Part shown: one piece after another, positions 35,307 through 49,500 of the stretch
Numbering within the stretch: the stretch's first letter is position 1
How the letters are laid out: each line of letters starts with the position of its first letter
From: Paragonimus westermani
Taxonomy: Eukaryota; Platyhelminthes; Trematoda; Plagiorchiida; Troglotrematidae
Assembly (NCBI GenBank): GCA_008508345.1
Contig: QNGE01000832.1
Span: 154,907-218,906, forward strand
Direction of reading: 5' to 3'
DNA: 64,000 nucleotides
Made by a program: the position numbers and the translations under genes
Notes under the pieces: model-generated
Told to the model about the DNA's origin: nothing
The model's database searches: none
The model's input: only the letters and a program-made list of their open reading frames with translations

Positions 35307-38300
35307 CAGGAATTTTGCAGGTGAGTCTCTTCTAAATTATTGGTTTCGGCACACTACTCATCAACAGTACAAAGTGCATAAACATGGGGACTCATAGGAA
35401 TGTTCCAGAAATACATATATTCTATTGAAATGATATTTCACTGCTAATAACCGTTAACACAAGGACACACCACTGGCTTCTACATTCAGCACTAAGGTTT
35501 AGTCTTCTCAGATGGTCATTCAGATGGCTTCGAAGGAAATAGAAAGTCTTATCATGCCTTTCCTAAACGATCTACATGATGTTTAGCACTTCAAAGTCCA
35601 ATTTGTCCTGGTTCAGCCCAAACGTAGAAGGACCATAGGCCTGTTGCTATTCCTCTGTATGGCTCAACAAGAATATATATCGTGTTCTTGCTGAAGGTGA
35701 AACGTCATTGTGGTTTTGCTGGATGATTCCTTTCGAAATGACTGTATACAATTTGAAAGAGGGTGTTATTCAGTTGTTGCTATCTAAAGGATTTGCGCTT
35801 CACAGTAGCAATCATCGGCCAACGACTTAAGAAAAGTTGCCTATTCAAAGCGTTACCCCAGTTGTTCAGAAGCTAACGGGTTAACTTATTTTAGAGTTAA
35901 ATAAATGCCTATAATAATCCTTACAAGCAGCATAAAATAATTTCGCAGTCCGACCGGAGTTAAAACCAAGTTCCCGTTCACGTCCGCTTTTCCACACGGA
36001 ATATTCGTCGAAAAATGTAGTTGCCAGTAAGGAATTAGGCACAATCTGCGGAAGAACCATATTAAAATACAGCTGTGTTTATCAGATTTCTGCCTGTCAT
36101 TTATTGACAGGCAGTATTGTTTAACTTTGACACGAGCTTACTCACCAAACCACTGAACTCATTGTATTTCTCACAGAACGACAGCTTTTATTCCAGAGGA
36201 ATATTTCATACGTTCTACTCAACACGCGTCCCGGGTACGTACTGTGTGTTGATCAGCTCTTTCTTGACTGCGAACTTCCGGGCGTCTAGACATAGAAACA
36301 GAAGTTTCTGTGGTTTCATTTGGACCACATTTTAACTCTCACACTGTGGGCATGTATGTCACACCAGTTCTTACCAGGTCCACACAAGCACGAGTGGAAT
36401 ACTTCAAAGTGTGATACATCGTTAAAACATCACTTGATCAAAATAACAGCCTGGTTGAACTAAGCTAAGAGAGGAGCTGTAAGTTTGGGAAACATTTGGA
36501 AGTCGTGTTCACAGTTTGTGACAAAGGAGACTCATTGAACACTACTAATAAAAGCAGTGGTGCAATAACAAACTGATAACTGCTGTAAACGTGCTCGCAA
36601 ATTTGTGAATAGGTGAGCAGACAGAAATCAACAATATAACTGACATCTGAACTGTTGATTGAGGTGAGGTGTGTTGTGAAAATCAGGCACAACGTTAAGT
36701 ACACGATACTGGCTGTTTATCAGATGCTATTTCGTCCGTATTATAGGTAGGTGGCTGCTATTGTGGGCTTGTACAACCCTACGTTCCTGCATATTGCGTA
36801 TTAATGGATAACGGAATCCACGTTGAACACTGTTTAACGGAAGAACTTGTTTCAAGTAGGCTAGCAAATAAATGTAATCGACCTAACCGGCCCTGTTCTA
36901 TTGCTGTAACTCGGATTATCCTTTGAGGTATGAATAAACAGTTGGTCTTGTTTCCATATTTAAACGTGTGTTCGATGCAATACTTCGGAACTACCTGCAG
37001 GTTTACCGACCATTGACGGTGTGAACTTTTTGGTCAACTAGTACCCAAACATACTGATTGTAGACCAACTCAGCAGATGATTTGGTTGAATATTATTCAG
37101 TTACATGGAAGGATTTTAAACCAGTAATCGTGTAGCCAAATCATGATAGTGCATGGACGAACACTGGGAACGTTTTAAACTTCACCTAACAGCTTAAATC
37201 ACGCGTGTCTGAGGGTGTCTATCTCTTAACACCACAAACAGTCTGCTCGTGAAAACCAAATAAACGCTGGCACAATGAGCGGGCGGATGGAATACTGCTA
37301 GCTGTTACAATTGGAAATACAAGTTCGTATGAACGACTTTGTAACACTAATATCCGGGGCGTGGCGCGTCAAACGCATTGTCTAAACCTCAAGAAAAGTT
37401 ATTGAACACAGTGTAGTCATGATTTCAAAGTTTGCCAAAAAATCCCCTAAGGCTGTATATCTGGAAAAAGATGGGTAGTAAATGTGCTTGGATGTACACA
37501 CTTAGTACAAACGCGTGTGGTTATTAACTGTGGAACGTGTGACCTCCTTACGCCTGTCACCAGTGTGCATATGGCGCCTGAGGTATGTAGTGATCAGGTA
37601 TGATACTGATCTCTACGTTGAATTGTCTAAATGGCATTGACAGATTCGAAGTTATGTTCGCATTTAGCCAGCCTCAAATATTACGACCCGTGTATCAGGT
37701 TTGTGATGAGTAAACCTCATAAAATTCACGACAAGTATGTTAAACAGCGGTGGACATAACCTGAACTACGGGAACGGTAATCTTGTGGATATTCTGTTCA
37801 GTAAGATTGTCAAGATTTCCGTCTGATAAAATCCTGAAACTGACCACCCGAAGATGCGAAACCGACAGGTTTCTGAACGTTTTACCAACGACAACTCCAC
37901 ACGCGGTTTTGAGGGAAACGATTTACACGGCGAGCCACGTGAACTTGTGCTTATAGCGTCTCGAGCAGTGTGGGAGCAAATACGCCGTCAAAACAATTAC
38001 GACGAGCCGTCGAAAATAAGAACAATGTAACTGTTCAATAAGGGTTAACCAACACGTTTATTGCATTTGGATACCAAGAAATCCACTGACCCCAGCCTTC
38101 TGACAATAAGTCTATTTTAAGTTTAACGATCTGAATGCGTTTGGCTCGACACCATTCCAACAAGAAAGATCTGCATTGGAGGTGGCAGTTCTTAAATATT
38201 CTATCCCTTCAAAAAGTCGACATATAAGGCAAGACCTGTTGGATTACCCTGCAGCTCATTGAAGTCGAACTGAGATTGTCAAATATAAAAGTTGGTTTTC

Positions 38301-41300
38301 AGTTTTCAGAATGTTACTTGGGTGTAGCTGGTGGGTAGCTGGATTTATAAACCTCAAAATATATGACGAGAAACTACACTTCTTCGTTACCCATAGACTA
38401 ATACTTACTGTTACATCAAAAAAGTTGGCGGCAGCATAGATCCGAATGAGATGTGCAAATTAAGGCAAATGGGCTGTGCATTCCCGTTAGTTACATATTA
38501 TCTACCTATGATGAAGATCTGTTAAAGAGATCACGAGAGTTTGATGGTAACCTTTGTTTCTACAAGCACCTGTGGGCTATAAAGGAATAGATGTGGATAT
38601 ATGCTGCCGGTATCTTTTAAATATTTTCAACGGAACAAGGATGTTTTTGAAGCACGTCGTACCGATAATAGATGTTGAGTTCGTTAGTATGTCGTGGCCA
38701 GCTGGCGCAAAACAGTTTGCTGGCCCGCAAGTGTAAGAAATATGTGGGATTCCTCTTTCATTTTGAGCGATTACTGCAAGTTATCATTGACTTGACCTTG
38801 AGTTACTGTGTCAGAAAATGACTTTTCATTTTAACCGATTCCATTAAAAAGCAGGCCATGCTCGGTAAATCAGAATCTTAATTTTGAATAGCTAATGTTT
38901 GTTCTGATGCACAGTTTATAGTATCCGTTTGATTAACAGTCTGTGAATCACTGCTTTTTGTTTTCAGTCTTAGATATTGAACAAATTAAATCAGCATAAT
39001 GGCGGATTGCAATCATGTGTTCATCGTTTTTTTCAGAGAGCAAACAGATGGAAAATCGGGAGATTTTGATAAGAATTTCCGTCGAAACAGTCGTCAAAAA
39101 TGGATCATTTTTTGACAAATAATGGTGATGGCGTCCTGACCGCAGTTTATGGGATCACTGTTGTCACCCGTCTGCATCGTTTTTTGTTATATACGAAAGA
39201 ACTTCAAACTGCACGATTCATTGGTTAAATGATCATGCTTACTACTGCTTTGACAATCATTGAATACCCACTACCAATACATCACCTAGAAGCGTTTCAA
39301 CAGAACGGAACTGCCAACAGGGTGCACAGAAACTATTCGAATATTCCAGTACTTTTTCGATTTGTACAGTCACTTCAGTTATGAAAGAATGCCAAAATTT
39401 GAATAGAGGCCATAACTCATTCCGATATACGATGGTTATTATTGTAACTTGTAGGTAAAGGGAATGGATGTATGGGCCGTAATTTCATGCGCACTCATTT
39501 ATATGATTTTATGAAACAAATTATGATGTTTAAAACAACTCTTGGTTTTCAACCACACAAAAGCTTAGTTGACTATGACATTTTACCGGAATGCTTGAAG
39601 GAAACCAGCATCAGGTTACTGCAACGCAGTACTTGATAGTTTAAAAATGTTCGCAAGTAATGAGTCAACATAGGGTAGTGATAGCAATGAAGGTCCACGA
39701 ATCTGGATCTAAGGTTAGCAACTTCCATCCTTTGGAAGATGTCAACCTCGAATCAGGACGCTGTTTTTACCACTGATTATACCTGAGAAGAGACAGTCTT
39801 GAACAGTATGCCAGAAATACTTTGCCAACATTTGATTCACTGCAGAAGTCTGCCACCTACTGGCTTTTCAGAATTAACACACGATGCATGTATCTCACTT
39901 TGCGGTCATAACAATACACATTAGTCAAACGGCTCACCTGGTACCTTCCCTCGCATTACACCGCGTTATACTGGAGTTGTTACGACACAAACATGCGCAA
40001 TTTCGAAAGTATGCGATCCCGAAGACCTCACTCTCAACAGCATTCTCATTAGTCATGTGAGGTGGTAAATAACCGCAGGGAACTTGGAAAAAGACTCAAT
40101 AAATATTTCCCAGCCCTAGTTAAAGACTCAACTGCAATTAAATTATCATTTTATGGATGTAGGAAAACCACAACAAATAGAGTACAGTGAACATATCTAT
40201 TGTTTTCTAGTGGAAAGTTTGCGGCAGCTGACATTTTATGATGATATTCGACGGAAACACCAGCGAAAACAGTTTACTACACCTTTTGTTCAGATTCATT
40301 TCACATGATCTATTTGCCTACTGTGCTAACAGCAAACATTCAGAAGATAGCACCCAAAGATATCCACTTCCAATGTGTGTTACTGACTCCATATCCTGCA
40401 TGGGTACATCGAAAATTAAGGGCACGGTCGAACGTGACATTGTATAAGAAACGACGTTTTCGGACTGATTCTATGTTGTCTTATACTGGGGTGGAAATTA
40501 TACGTCAGTCATATATGTGCTGCCCCGCTTCAACTTTTATTGACTCAAGACAGTGATTCTTTTATTGTCTCAAATTTTTGACTGCTCGTCCCCAACGGTA
40601 GAGGATAATTGAGGATTAAATAAGCAGGGACCACCTCATGGTTCACCTTCTCGACAACATTGGTTGCTAATCGGGGTGAGGCCCATGGGACACGCGGCAA
40701 ATATTTCACCGTGACAGCTTCATTGTGGATATCGAAAAGAATTGGTTAGGTGGTACAGAATGACTTTTATAAGAAAGCCTTCAAGCTATGAAAAAAGTTT
40801 ACTTTCCTGAAAGACATTTGCGATGCAGTATAGTACTGTCTTATGGGTTCCCATTAGCTCGAAGTTTTCACTTATAAGTTGTTTAACATGTACAACTTTA
40901 AGGTATAATTGAATTTTTTTACTTCCAAGGGAGCGATGGCCAGGTCAAGCATTACGGAGTGCTCAATCATTGATACCGCCGAAAAAGTTTTAGATTACAT
41001 TTCTATCTGATGCTGGTGACCCGGATAATGTCAAGTAGGACCGTTCTTTTTAGAGTAAGCGTTGTTCATGGAAGAGTATCATTATTGGCTGTTTAGTGGA
41101 ATGCAACCGTCTTTTATTTTGGCGGCTAGTGATGACGACTGCGAAAATGATGTTTTCGCATGCTATTTTCAAGTCCATCTAGTAGGTGGGAAGTAGAGGA
41201 ACAACGGTCCTGTTCTCATGATAAGTGAGGTTACTTCTTCATTGAGGAAGGAGACCTTCCATGTGTTTGCGAAGAAGACCTTAATTACCTTCGGGTAACG

Positions 41301-43584
41301 ATGTCCTATAAAATGACTCCTTTGATCCCAAAGACAGATGACATTAACCACCTCTCATAGCAAGCGTCAACTACATTTGATTTCTGGTTTAGCGCACGGA
41401 TTGACTTTCCAATCTACCTCGTCATGAACAGGCACTATATTCGAGTTTTGCTTCCATTAAATTTAATCAATAGCGTAAATCCTGGAAACTCTCCGGGGAA
41501 TGGAACTCCTGCCGCGCTCTCTTAAACCAGTCACTGATTTTCACACTAGGCGCAGTCGCAACGCTCACCTTCTTTCGTTTGTGAGTACCGATCAGGCTAA
41601 AAGATAAGTGGTTCCCGGCCTCGCAAGCAAACTTTAAATTCAACAATAGAATTATAGGAAGGAAGTATTTTTTTGTTTGTCCTAATAGAGAATCTTTTGT
41701 TGTGGTTCTACTGGCACCATCTTTGATGGAGTCACTAGAGAAAAATCATGAGAGATACAAACGAAATGATGTGTTCAAAATCCCATTCAATTTAATACTG
41801 CCAATTAAGCGGTTCGACTCTCGTGTCCCTTCGACAGTAGATATTTCTCGGTTACCGAGGATAGTGTAAACTAATTCGGTTTTAGTCGACTTCGTAGTTC
41901 CACTAATGAATTTTGCCGTTGTAATCCATAAATGATCTTCCAAATGATAGAACTAAGCATCATATCTTGCCGTTTATAATATAACCCCTACAAGGCGCTA
42001 ATATGGACTATACAAAATTATGTACATACATCGCAAGATGAAATTTCCACTAGCCCGTGTAAAACATCTCGAATACATTGTATCTTCAACGATTGCAACC
42101 ATCATCGTCAAGTAGATCCTGTTACATCATCGACTAGCTCCCAGTACGCAGTGGTAAATACATTTGAATGCATTTTGTTTCTAGAAGCTCACCATAGTTG
42201 TAACATTTAATTAATTGAAGACCGAAAATGCCTGTCTCTGGCTTTCTAGTGAAAACCGTAACAAAAAACATAGTTTAATTTACGATCTGTGTGATTTAGT
42301 AACTTTTCATGCAAACCGAGCTGTACTATGCTCAGTTTGGTCCTGACAACCGATCGAATATTGACATAGCGGGAAGGGTAGAGGAGTTTACTTCAGCAAT
42401 ATCATTGTAATGATGAGAAGAGTTGTTGAGCACGTCGTAACACTTTGTTAGCAATGTACTACGAAAGCGACCACGCACAAGTGGCAAACTAACTGATGGA
42501 TGTATGTTCAGTTGAACCTTAACCAACAGTACTACTCACGACCCAACCCGATTTGTACTTTTGACCGATTTGTTCAAGTCTTGTTTTGCTTTCAGGCAAA
42601 GTCAAATTTACGACAGTCGAGTGTGCAAAATGAATTTCCATCGTAATTTATGTCTTACGACAATTCTATTCAAAGTAAACGCCGCTTGTAAGCTTTTACT
42701 CTGCACTAGTGAACGTGGACCGCTAAACTGATAAAATAAACACAATATTCACATTAACCTGTAAATTTTAGTAACTAGCAGAGAAATGGTTTGCACAACA
42801 ACTGACGTTGTTTTCAACCCCGCTGTTAATCGAGTAGTATGTCTCACAACGTATCACTGGAAACTCGCCGAAATACGAATGAGTGCCAATCTGTACTGAT
42901 ATACCACTGTTGGCATACAACCGAGTCACTCACACAAGACGATCCAACTTCTAGTTCAAATCAGAGCGGCCGTTGTTAAATATCTATGTCCCCTTTGTCT
43001 TGAACGGCAAACATTCGGTAGAACTTCGCTAGCGTTGCTTATTACTGAAGTGCAGTTTACCTCCGTTACGTTAGCCGTGGATTGAAGTGACTTCATCACA
43101 TGTATTCTATAGCACCAGTAGATAATGCAATGAACTTGGTGGTCATGTGAATGACTTCACGGGATAAACATGTGACCGGGCGAGTATTCCTGAACAATAC
43201 CTACACAGAGTGCGAAACGTTTGATTTTTGGTTTACGGCAGCAAATATCGCCCAAACTACTTTTTCATCACTAAATGAGTCAAGACGAGCTCTTATTATA
43301 CGGCCAGGGATAAATATACTGATTTCTTGATAGACCATCAGAAAGCTACGTTCAACAGCCCGGTTATCCCTGTATGTACTGTCAGTTCGATACAGTAAAC
43401 CTGAAACTAGTAGCCACAGTATGTGTAGCACAAGCTGACATACTGATCCACGAGCCTACATATTGTCAGTGTTTGCTCTGTGGGGGTCATAAATATTGTT
43501 TACAATCTTCAGCATCTTTTTTGCTTTCATATCACACCTGACATCATATTAGTATTTTAAGTGAACATCAATTGCGAAAAACTT
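35307..43584. other. No supported gene
   Basis: Featureless AT-leaning sequence except the hairpin at 36090. Frames up to about 80 codons have no motifs. Confidence 0.6.
36090..36114. repeat. Perfect 10-bp inverted repeat (hairpin)
   Basis: CTGCCTGTCA, a five-base spacer TTTAT, then TGACAGGCAG, its exact reverse complement. It sits in otherwise featureless DNA and no function is assigned. It could be a repeat end or a transcript hairpin. Confidence 0.75.
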
Positions 43585-43670
43585 TGGATTAGGCTGGGTT
43601 CGAACGAGCGGCAGAAACAGCGACCCCAGAAGCTGCAAGCGCTCCACCAACTGAGTTACGGAGTCATGCT
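43585..43670 (-). mobile_element. tRNA-derived SINE head
   Basis: On the minus strand, TAACTCAGTTGGTGG (43658-43644) is A-box-like and CGTTCGAACCC (43606-43596) is a B box, with tRNA-like spacing. The arms around the B box do not pair as a T stem, so it is not a functional tRNA. Its 3' portion closely resembles 35265-35306 on the plus strand, which shows a dispersed family. No target-site duplication was recognised. Confidence 0.55.
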
Positions 43671-44072
43671 GAGATATCAGAAGTTTTCATATTTTCAATT
43701 GTGAGCAACCCGATTAGTAACCATTTAGATGCTCTATAAAGCCGAGTAATGGTCAACAACAAAAAATGCGAGGGACCGGTTACTTTACTACTACCTCATT
43801 ATTTTCCTCTTTCTTAGTTACATGAAAAATATACCAGAACAAAAGCGCTGACTCACAAAATAGTGGTTGATCAGTAATGCGGTCAACAAGGGTGTATTGT
43901 GTCAGCTATAGACACAGCCATCCGGTTTCGTGTGCCGAGGCCATTTTTACTGCAAGACTTACGCTATACGAACACTACCGTTGCTGAGGAATTCACAACA
44001 GTAGACTTGCTAACAAGTCCTTGCTGACTGAGATAGTCTGACGTCCAAGGCGACCCTGGAACAAGCTGGGCT

Positions 44073-44513
44073 GTGGGTGTCAGTTGGTTTGTGTACGTTG
44101 TCTGTCATTTACCACACGTACACACGCTTTCGTGTGTATGTGCAACGAATTGTGTTTGCGCACTTCTGAGCACGTGTGTAGCTTCCGGTTTCCGGGTTGT
44201 CACAATTTCATTCACCCTCCCGATCGTTCGCCTCCTGTTCTCTGTCTTTCTATCGGCCTTATTGTCACTTGCTTCGTCGCTGAGAACCCGACTGATTCAC
44301 CTTCGTATCCAACCTTCATCTGCAACCCACTCAAATTCGCTTCGTTCACCACAAACAAATTTTATGTCAGCCTCCATGCATACCAATGGTTCTTTTGTTC
44401 AAACTGCACCTTCTGTTTGTCTCGCGGTTTGTCAAAACACTAGTTTATTAGTCTGGAAAGAAACCAGAAAACAGTTTCTCTGTGCTTCACACTACAAGAT
44501 AATCATGGATTAA
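44073..44513 (+). other. Pyrimidine- and CG-richer stretch with two overlapping open frames
   Basis: Two plus-strand frames (44073-44513 and 44084-44443) are open across a segment with a skew toward C and T and many TTCG and TCTG words. The first would encode a Cys/Val/Leu-rich hydrophobic protein and the second has no motif. Skewed composition alone removes stops, so I do not call a gene. It may be the leader or promoter region of an unseen repeat. Confidence 0.15.
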
Positions 44514-45110
44514 CGATCTTCTCGGCAAAGCAGATAATCCGAGAAATAATTGCAACGGATAGAGATGAATCTACATGTAGAAGTCAGCCATTTTTTTCTT
44601 TTTCCTATCCCGCCCACGTAGACAATTTCATGCCCCGTGTGCAAAAAAAGCATTTTGATATCCTGTTATGACCCGAAGCGGATTGTGAAACTCTGCAAAA
44701 CTCACTAGTAAACAAGGCGTGGTAGGTTGGAACAAGGGTAATTATTCAACTGCGTTCATTGCTATTCTTTAAGTAGACAGACTGGGATGGTATAATAGTT
44801 CTTCTGCACGATTGTACGGAATGTCTATGGGAGAATAGCTGAAAAACTATCAAAATCTAATGAAGTGAATGTAGTAGACGAGGAAACGGCACAGACCATT
44901 GCAATCAGCCTGCAAACAGCCACCATGTAAAATAGATTGAATGGAATTACCATAAGCAAACATTTACCATATCTTCTGTATGTGAATTTAGGAATGCGGT
45001 ATGTGAATATTATAATTTCAGCAGATGCAAAAAAAGGGCTCAGTAGACAAAGACTGGAAACCAACTCTAGGACATTTTTGAAGATCAGAATTCTCTTTTA
45101 CTGACCCTTT

Positions 45111-45132
45111 CCCGATCATTTCGATGATCGGG
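45111..45132. repeat. Perfect 9-bp hairpin with TTCG loop
   Basis: CCCGATCAT, TTCG, ATGATCGGG: the arms are exact reverse complements and the loop is TTCG, a tetraloop type known to stabilise RNA hairpins when closed by C-G (here it is closed by T-A). No gene is recognised next to it. Confidence 0.75.
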
Positions 45133-45889
45133 TATTTAGTCACACACCAGACCGATCTGATTACATTTTGGTTGCATGTCCTTGCCTTTTGGTCGCTTGT
45201 GCTTGGAGTTATTTGGAACGCTGAAAACTTGTTGCGGTCATTCATTTTTATGGCGCGAGCGCAAACAAAATGAGGTTTGTTCCTTATATATGATCATTTT
45301 GTTTATATTAACAGTAGCACGTCTCCAGCGACTTGATTTGGTTCTGATATTTGGTATCTCGAATTAAACGTGTATCGATCAACCTTTGTTGGAAGTAAGG
45401 TCACTCATTACAAAGTGCCCACGCTTTGCGCGTGTCAAAAAGACAAACTTTTAAAAGATCTGTTTGTGAAGAATCCGGAATTCTGGTAAATGTTTTACGT
45501 AGATGTTTTGGCTGAGATGTCCTCTTTCTTAGCTACTGTGATATGGCGCGGAACAAAACCCACGACAACCAACTTTTCTGATAACTGTTCCGTTCGAACG
45601 TGCTAATCGAAAATAGTTACGGGTCACCAGGATATCACACATGATGTGCTTGGTGATGGACGAGGTCGGATTACCTCTCAATCGTTCTGCTGTCAATGTA
45701 TGCTGCGTCATGGCGTGTATCAACAACTTAGGCATATGTTCAGCCACTGTTTGTCATAGGCATGGACATCTCACCGTACCACAAGATGACCAGACGGATC
45801 GTAGACAACCCTACCAGATCCGTCAGATGTTCACTCCTCCTTTGATCTGGTACAAAATTTACAGAACGTATTGGTGACTTCACATAAAG

Positions 45890-46545
45890 TCTATTCTTTT
45901 GACGTTCACTTTTTATTTACAAACGCCCCCCCTCAGAAACAGTTGAATTTTAGCGCGATTTTATTCCCACCAAAATTTGCTTTCTTGTCTCACAGATGAT
46001 TATCTTAAGGAACTTGTACTTTGATTTACAGATAATAACCGTTTTGATTTTGGAGGATTCTACCAGAAATAATTTGACGGTGTAGCAATGGGTAGCCCAT
46101 TGGGCCTTGTCCTAGCAGATACATTTTAAAAATTGGTTGTTTTGAAGCTATCTGATGTTGTAGATGGTGTCAACCTCTATCGGCGATATGTAGATGATAT
46201 TTTGATTTTTGCCACTAATATTCATTTTGCTCCGCTACCAAATCCTTTCATTTCCGTTCACCATAAACCTTCCGATTCTCAGAAAGAGAAAACGAACAAC
46301 ATTCAATCTTTTCTAGACATTCCACTTGCTAGACTACAGGATAGCTCACTAGAACGCTCAGTTCACCGCAAAGCCACCTGAAGCGGTCGGTATTTGCGGT
46401 TTTTTTCTTTTGCTCCCATCACATACAAGAGAGGCATGACACGAACCCTGTTTCATGGAGCCTGGAAGATGTACACCGATGACTGCCTGCTGACAAGACG
46501 TTATGCTTTATGTTCCAATGAACCACCGACACATTGCTCCTGATT
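45890..46545 (+). mobile_element. Penelope-like retroelement fragment: reverse transcriptase motifs A-C and linker (broken)
   Basis: Plus-strand PLE relic. FDVHFLFTNAPPQK (from 45898) is RT motif A. After a frameshift, DGVAMGSPLGLVLADTF (from 46076) is motif B. An in-frame TAA follows, then VNLYRRYVDDILIFA with the catalytic YVDD intact at 46187-46198 (motif C). The same frame continues with SFLDIPLARLQDSSLERSVH, RKAT, a TGA where Trp is usual, then SGRYLRFFSFAPITYKRGM and TRTLFHGAWKMYTDDCL. The endonuclease and 3' end were not found after 46545. It complements the other two coding fragments, so the window holds pieces of at least three separate insertions. Confidence 0.8.
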
Positions 46546-49500
46546 TAAAGGATGATACCAGTGTATAATTGAGCAGCGTTAGCTGCATATTCGTGGCCAT
46601 TTTAAATTCTCATCACCTTTCAAGCTTATCATTATCATCTGAACTCAGAGGCAGGAAATTAGCAGTTTACTTCCCTAATTGAAACCGCGTACTACTCAGT
46701 TAAGCTAGGTCGGCAGAATCATCGGGAGTTTTCGTCGATTCTTGCAAAAGGAACTAGGAATAAGAGGTGAATAGTTTAACGAGAACAGAAGACAAATGCG
46801 CATGGTGATGGAACAACAAAAATCCATCGTAAGTTATCGTAATATAAGCTGCTAGCTGGGCAAGATTATCGGACTTCAAATCGTTTGCGCATTAGGGTAG
46901 TTTTCCTAATTCAGGCTGAATGCTAGCTTATGCAGAGCTGATGTCGTGAAACAAGCTATCGGTCGATGTGGCCTCTAAAAATGCACACCAGCTCTGATCA
47001 CATTTTTTACTCATCGAAACGTTGCTTGTCAGAATTCGGATCCAAAATGGAAATATTTGTAGTCTATGAAAACATCACAAAATAAAGCAGAGCGATTAGT
47101 AGTGTCATTACCGCAGCTCGTTTTTTTTACGTATTCTCATAATCTCCGAATAATGGATCCTTATCTTGTTATTTAGAAATGGGTTAACAAAGTCTCGTCT
47201 ATCGCCGCAAGCCTCGACAACTTAACACCACTAGGTGATAGCAAATAATATCCATTTAGGGAAAACACAGGATTTGAGGAACAAGCAGAACATATATTTA
47301 GATATTATTTAGTTATGTATGAGAAACACGAATCGATTTCTAACTGTACGCTGGTTGCATTTATCCCATATGTCTGAATAAATATGTCGGCTACATTCTG
47401 CTGCCTCCCACACAAGCTTTGAACATGTGCGTTCAGGGGTGAGGGAACTGAACACGCCCGAGGTTTGCCATACCGGATTGGAGTTCCTTGTTCTGGGTTA
47501 TATAGGTTATTTGGGTAACTGGAGGCTACCAAAAATTTCAGCTGGTTTGCTGGCCTCTGAACACACGACCCGTCAACGTTATGTACATCTAAGTGAGAAA
47601 TTCCTTAGCCAGTCAAAACTGTTGATCGCTGAAAGAAATGTCAACAGACAAAAGTTGACACGTCTTCACAATCAAGCTGATTAGCACACATTGAGAAAGT
47701 GATCTCCAGCAACCTTCTCCCGCCTATTCATAACAAAATATATATTGCTTACACAACGCCGTCTGAAAAAAAACTAAAATCAAGATATCCGGTATTACTG
47801 CGAGGGAATGAATCAAGGCATTAGCTAGTTTTGTTTTAACTAAGAAGATACACATCAGTTTCAATTTGAACACCACTGACTTTTTGGTCGCACCTGTCGC
47901 ACACAGATGGACTTTCCATCAATCTCCTCTCGGAAAGAAGCAATAACCTCCAGTGTTGTCTTCGTTAGAGATTGTCAGTAGTGCAAATCCTCCCCATGGC
48001 AGTGATTAGAGCTCAGACCACACTTTCGTAAGGCAGCCTTGTTGGCCGATGCGTCATCACTCTCATGCTAAGCAACACTGAACTACCACAAGTGACTACT
48101 GGAACACCTCTCTGGTGAGTAACGAACAGGCCACTCAGTCGTCTCGATAGGTTACGTAGTTATTCTTTGTTGACTCTAGTCAGTAATTCCGTATTCAGAA
48201 CCCCCTAGAAAAGTTGAAGTCTACCATTGCATTAAGTGTGTTAGAGAATACTTTAGATAACTGGTGTATAATATTGTCTAATATAAAAAATCAACGGCGC
48301 AGTGGCCACTAGGGTTGTTCCATGTAAATGTGGCCAGAACCTTAATCCCGGCAGTGGCAAAGATATACATTATAGACGAGCTTTAATGAGGACGAAACTC
48401 GAGTCTATCGTTCGTCCGCTGAAGATTCTAGATGAAATGTCTACGGGAACGTGACAGTTGTGATAATTTATGTTTAACATCCAACTTGTAGTTGACCAAA
48501 TCCTTGCTCACTCGACAGTAATATGTACTAATAAAAAACTGCCCTCAACTGAATCGCAGAACAGCTGAATACTTGGCTTAAAATGACCAAAAACTCTATT
48601 CAGAATTACAACCGCTTTGTAATTTCAGTTGCTTTTAATTTGGCAAATATTTCGTAAATTTTAGAATGTTAGTTCATACTGTTCAACCCAAAATATACTA
48701 CTGAGATGCCTAGGATATATCAGACAATGGCAGTTTGCTTATATCGTACTGGTTAACGTTGTGAGATTTACACACACGTATAATATAGAGGCACAGTAAT
48801 TAAACCATTGATTCAGTTGTAGTCATATTTCATTTAGACACATATGTCAAGTGGGTAAATGAATGCTCCCAGCTAGGCTGTATAAAGGAATTTGCATGCA
48901 TTCTGACTCAGAAAAACTTCAATATGATTGTGCAGTTATAGTAGTGTCCATATATTTCTTTCTGGCTGAGAACGCACATCTTAACACACGTATGAACAAA
49001 TACACTGAGATGGTTGCCAAATTCGGATGGTCGCTGGACGAATTATGTGATGAAAAATCGACCCTGACGTAGCGGTTCCGAATATACCTCTTAGAATGAT
49101 GTTCAAACGTGAAGTGAAGCATACACTGCCAGTAGGTGAGCCGAATAATGGGGAATGTGCACAAAAGCAGTCGGTAACCAATATATAGTTGGGTCACTGG
49201 GAACGGAGTTAGGTCTTCTCGTTCCAACTTAATTTTCCAGCGAGTATACAAAACTCACTGTTCTTTGGACCCGGTGTCCATCGTGGTCCCTTTCTAACAT
49301 TTTACTCGGTACCGACACTTCAATCACCATTGAGTAGCGAGCACTAGTTTACTCTGTTTACACGATTTAATTGCTTATATTGTTAGTTTACATGCACATT
49401 ACCCATGCCTAATATAATCTCTTAATTTGGTTGTTACCTTCGTGAGAAATCGTCATCATGAGGAAGTTCGGGTTTAATAGTTCTCTTTGAATGAGGCTAC

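Noticed and set aside
43585..43670. A true tRNA gene on the minus strand.
   Set aside because: A and B boxes are present, but the T-arm and acceptor arms do not pair, and a related piece at 35.3 kb shows it is a repeat.
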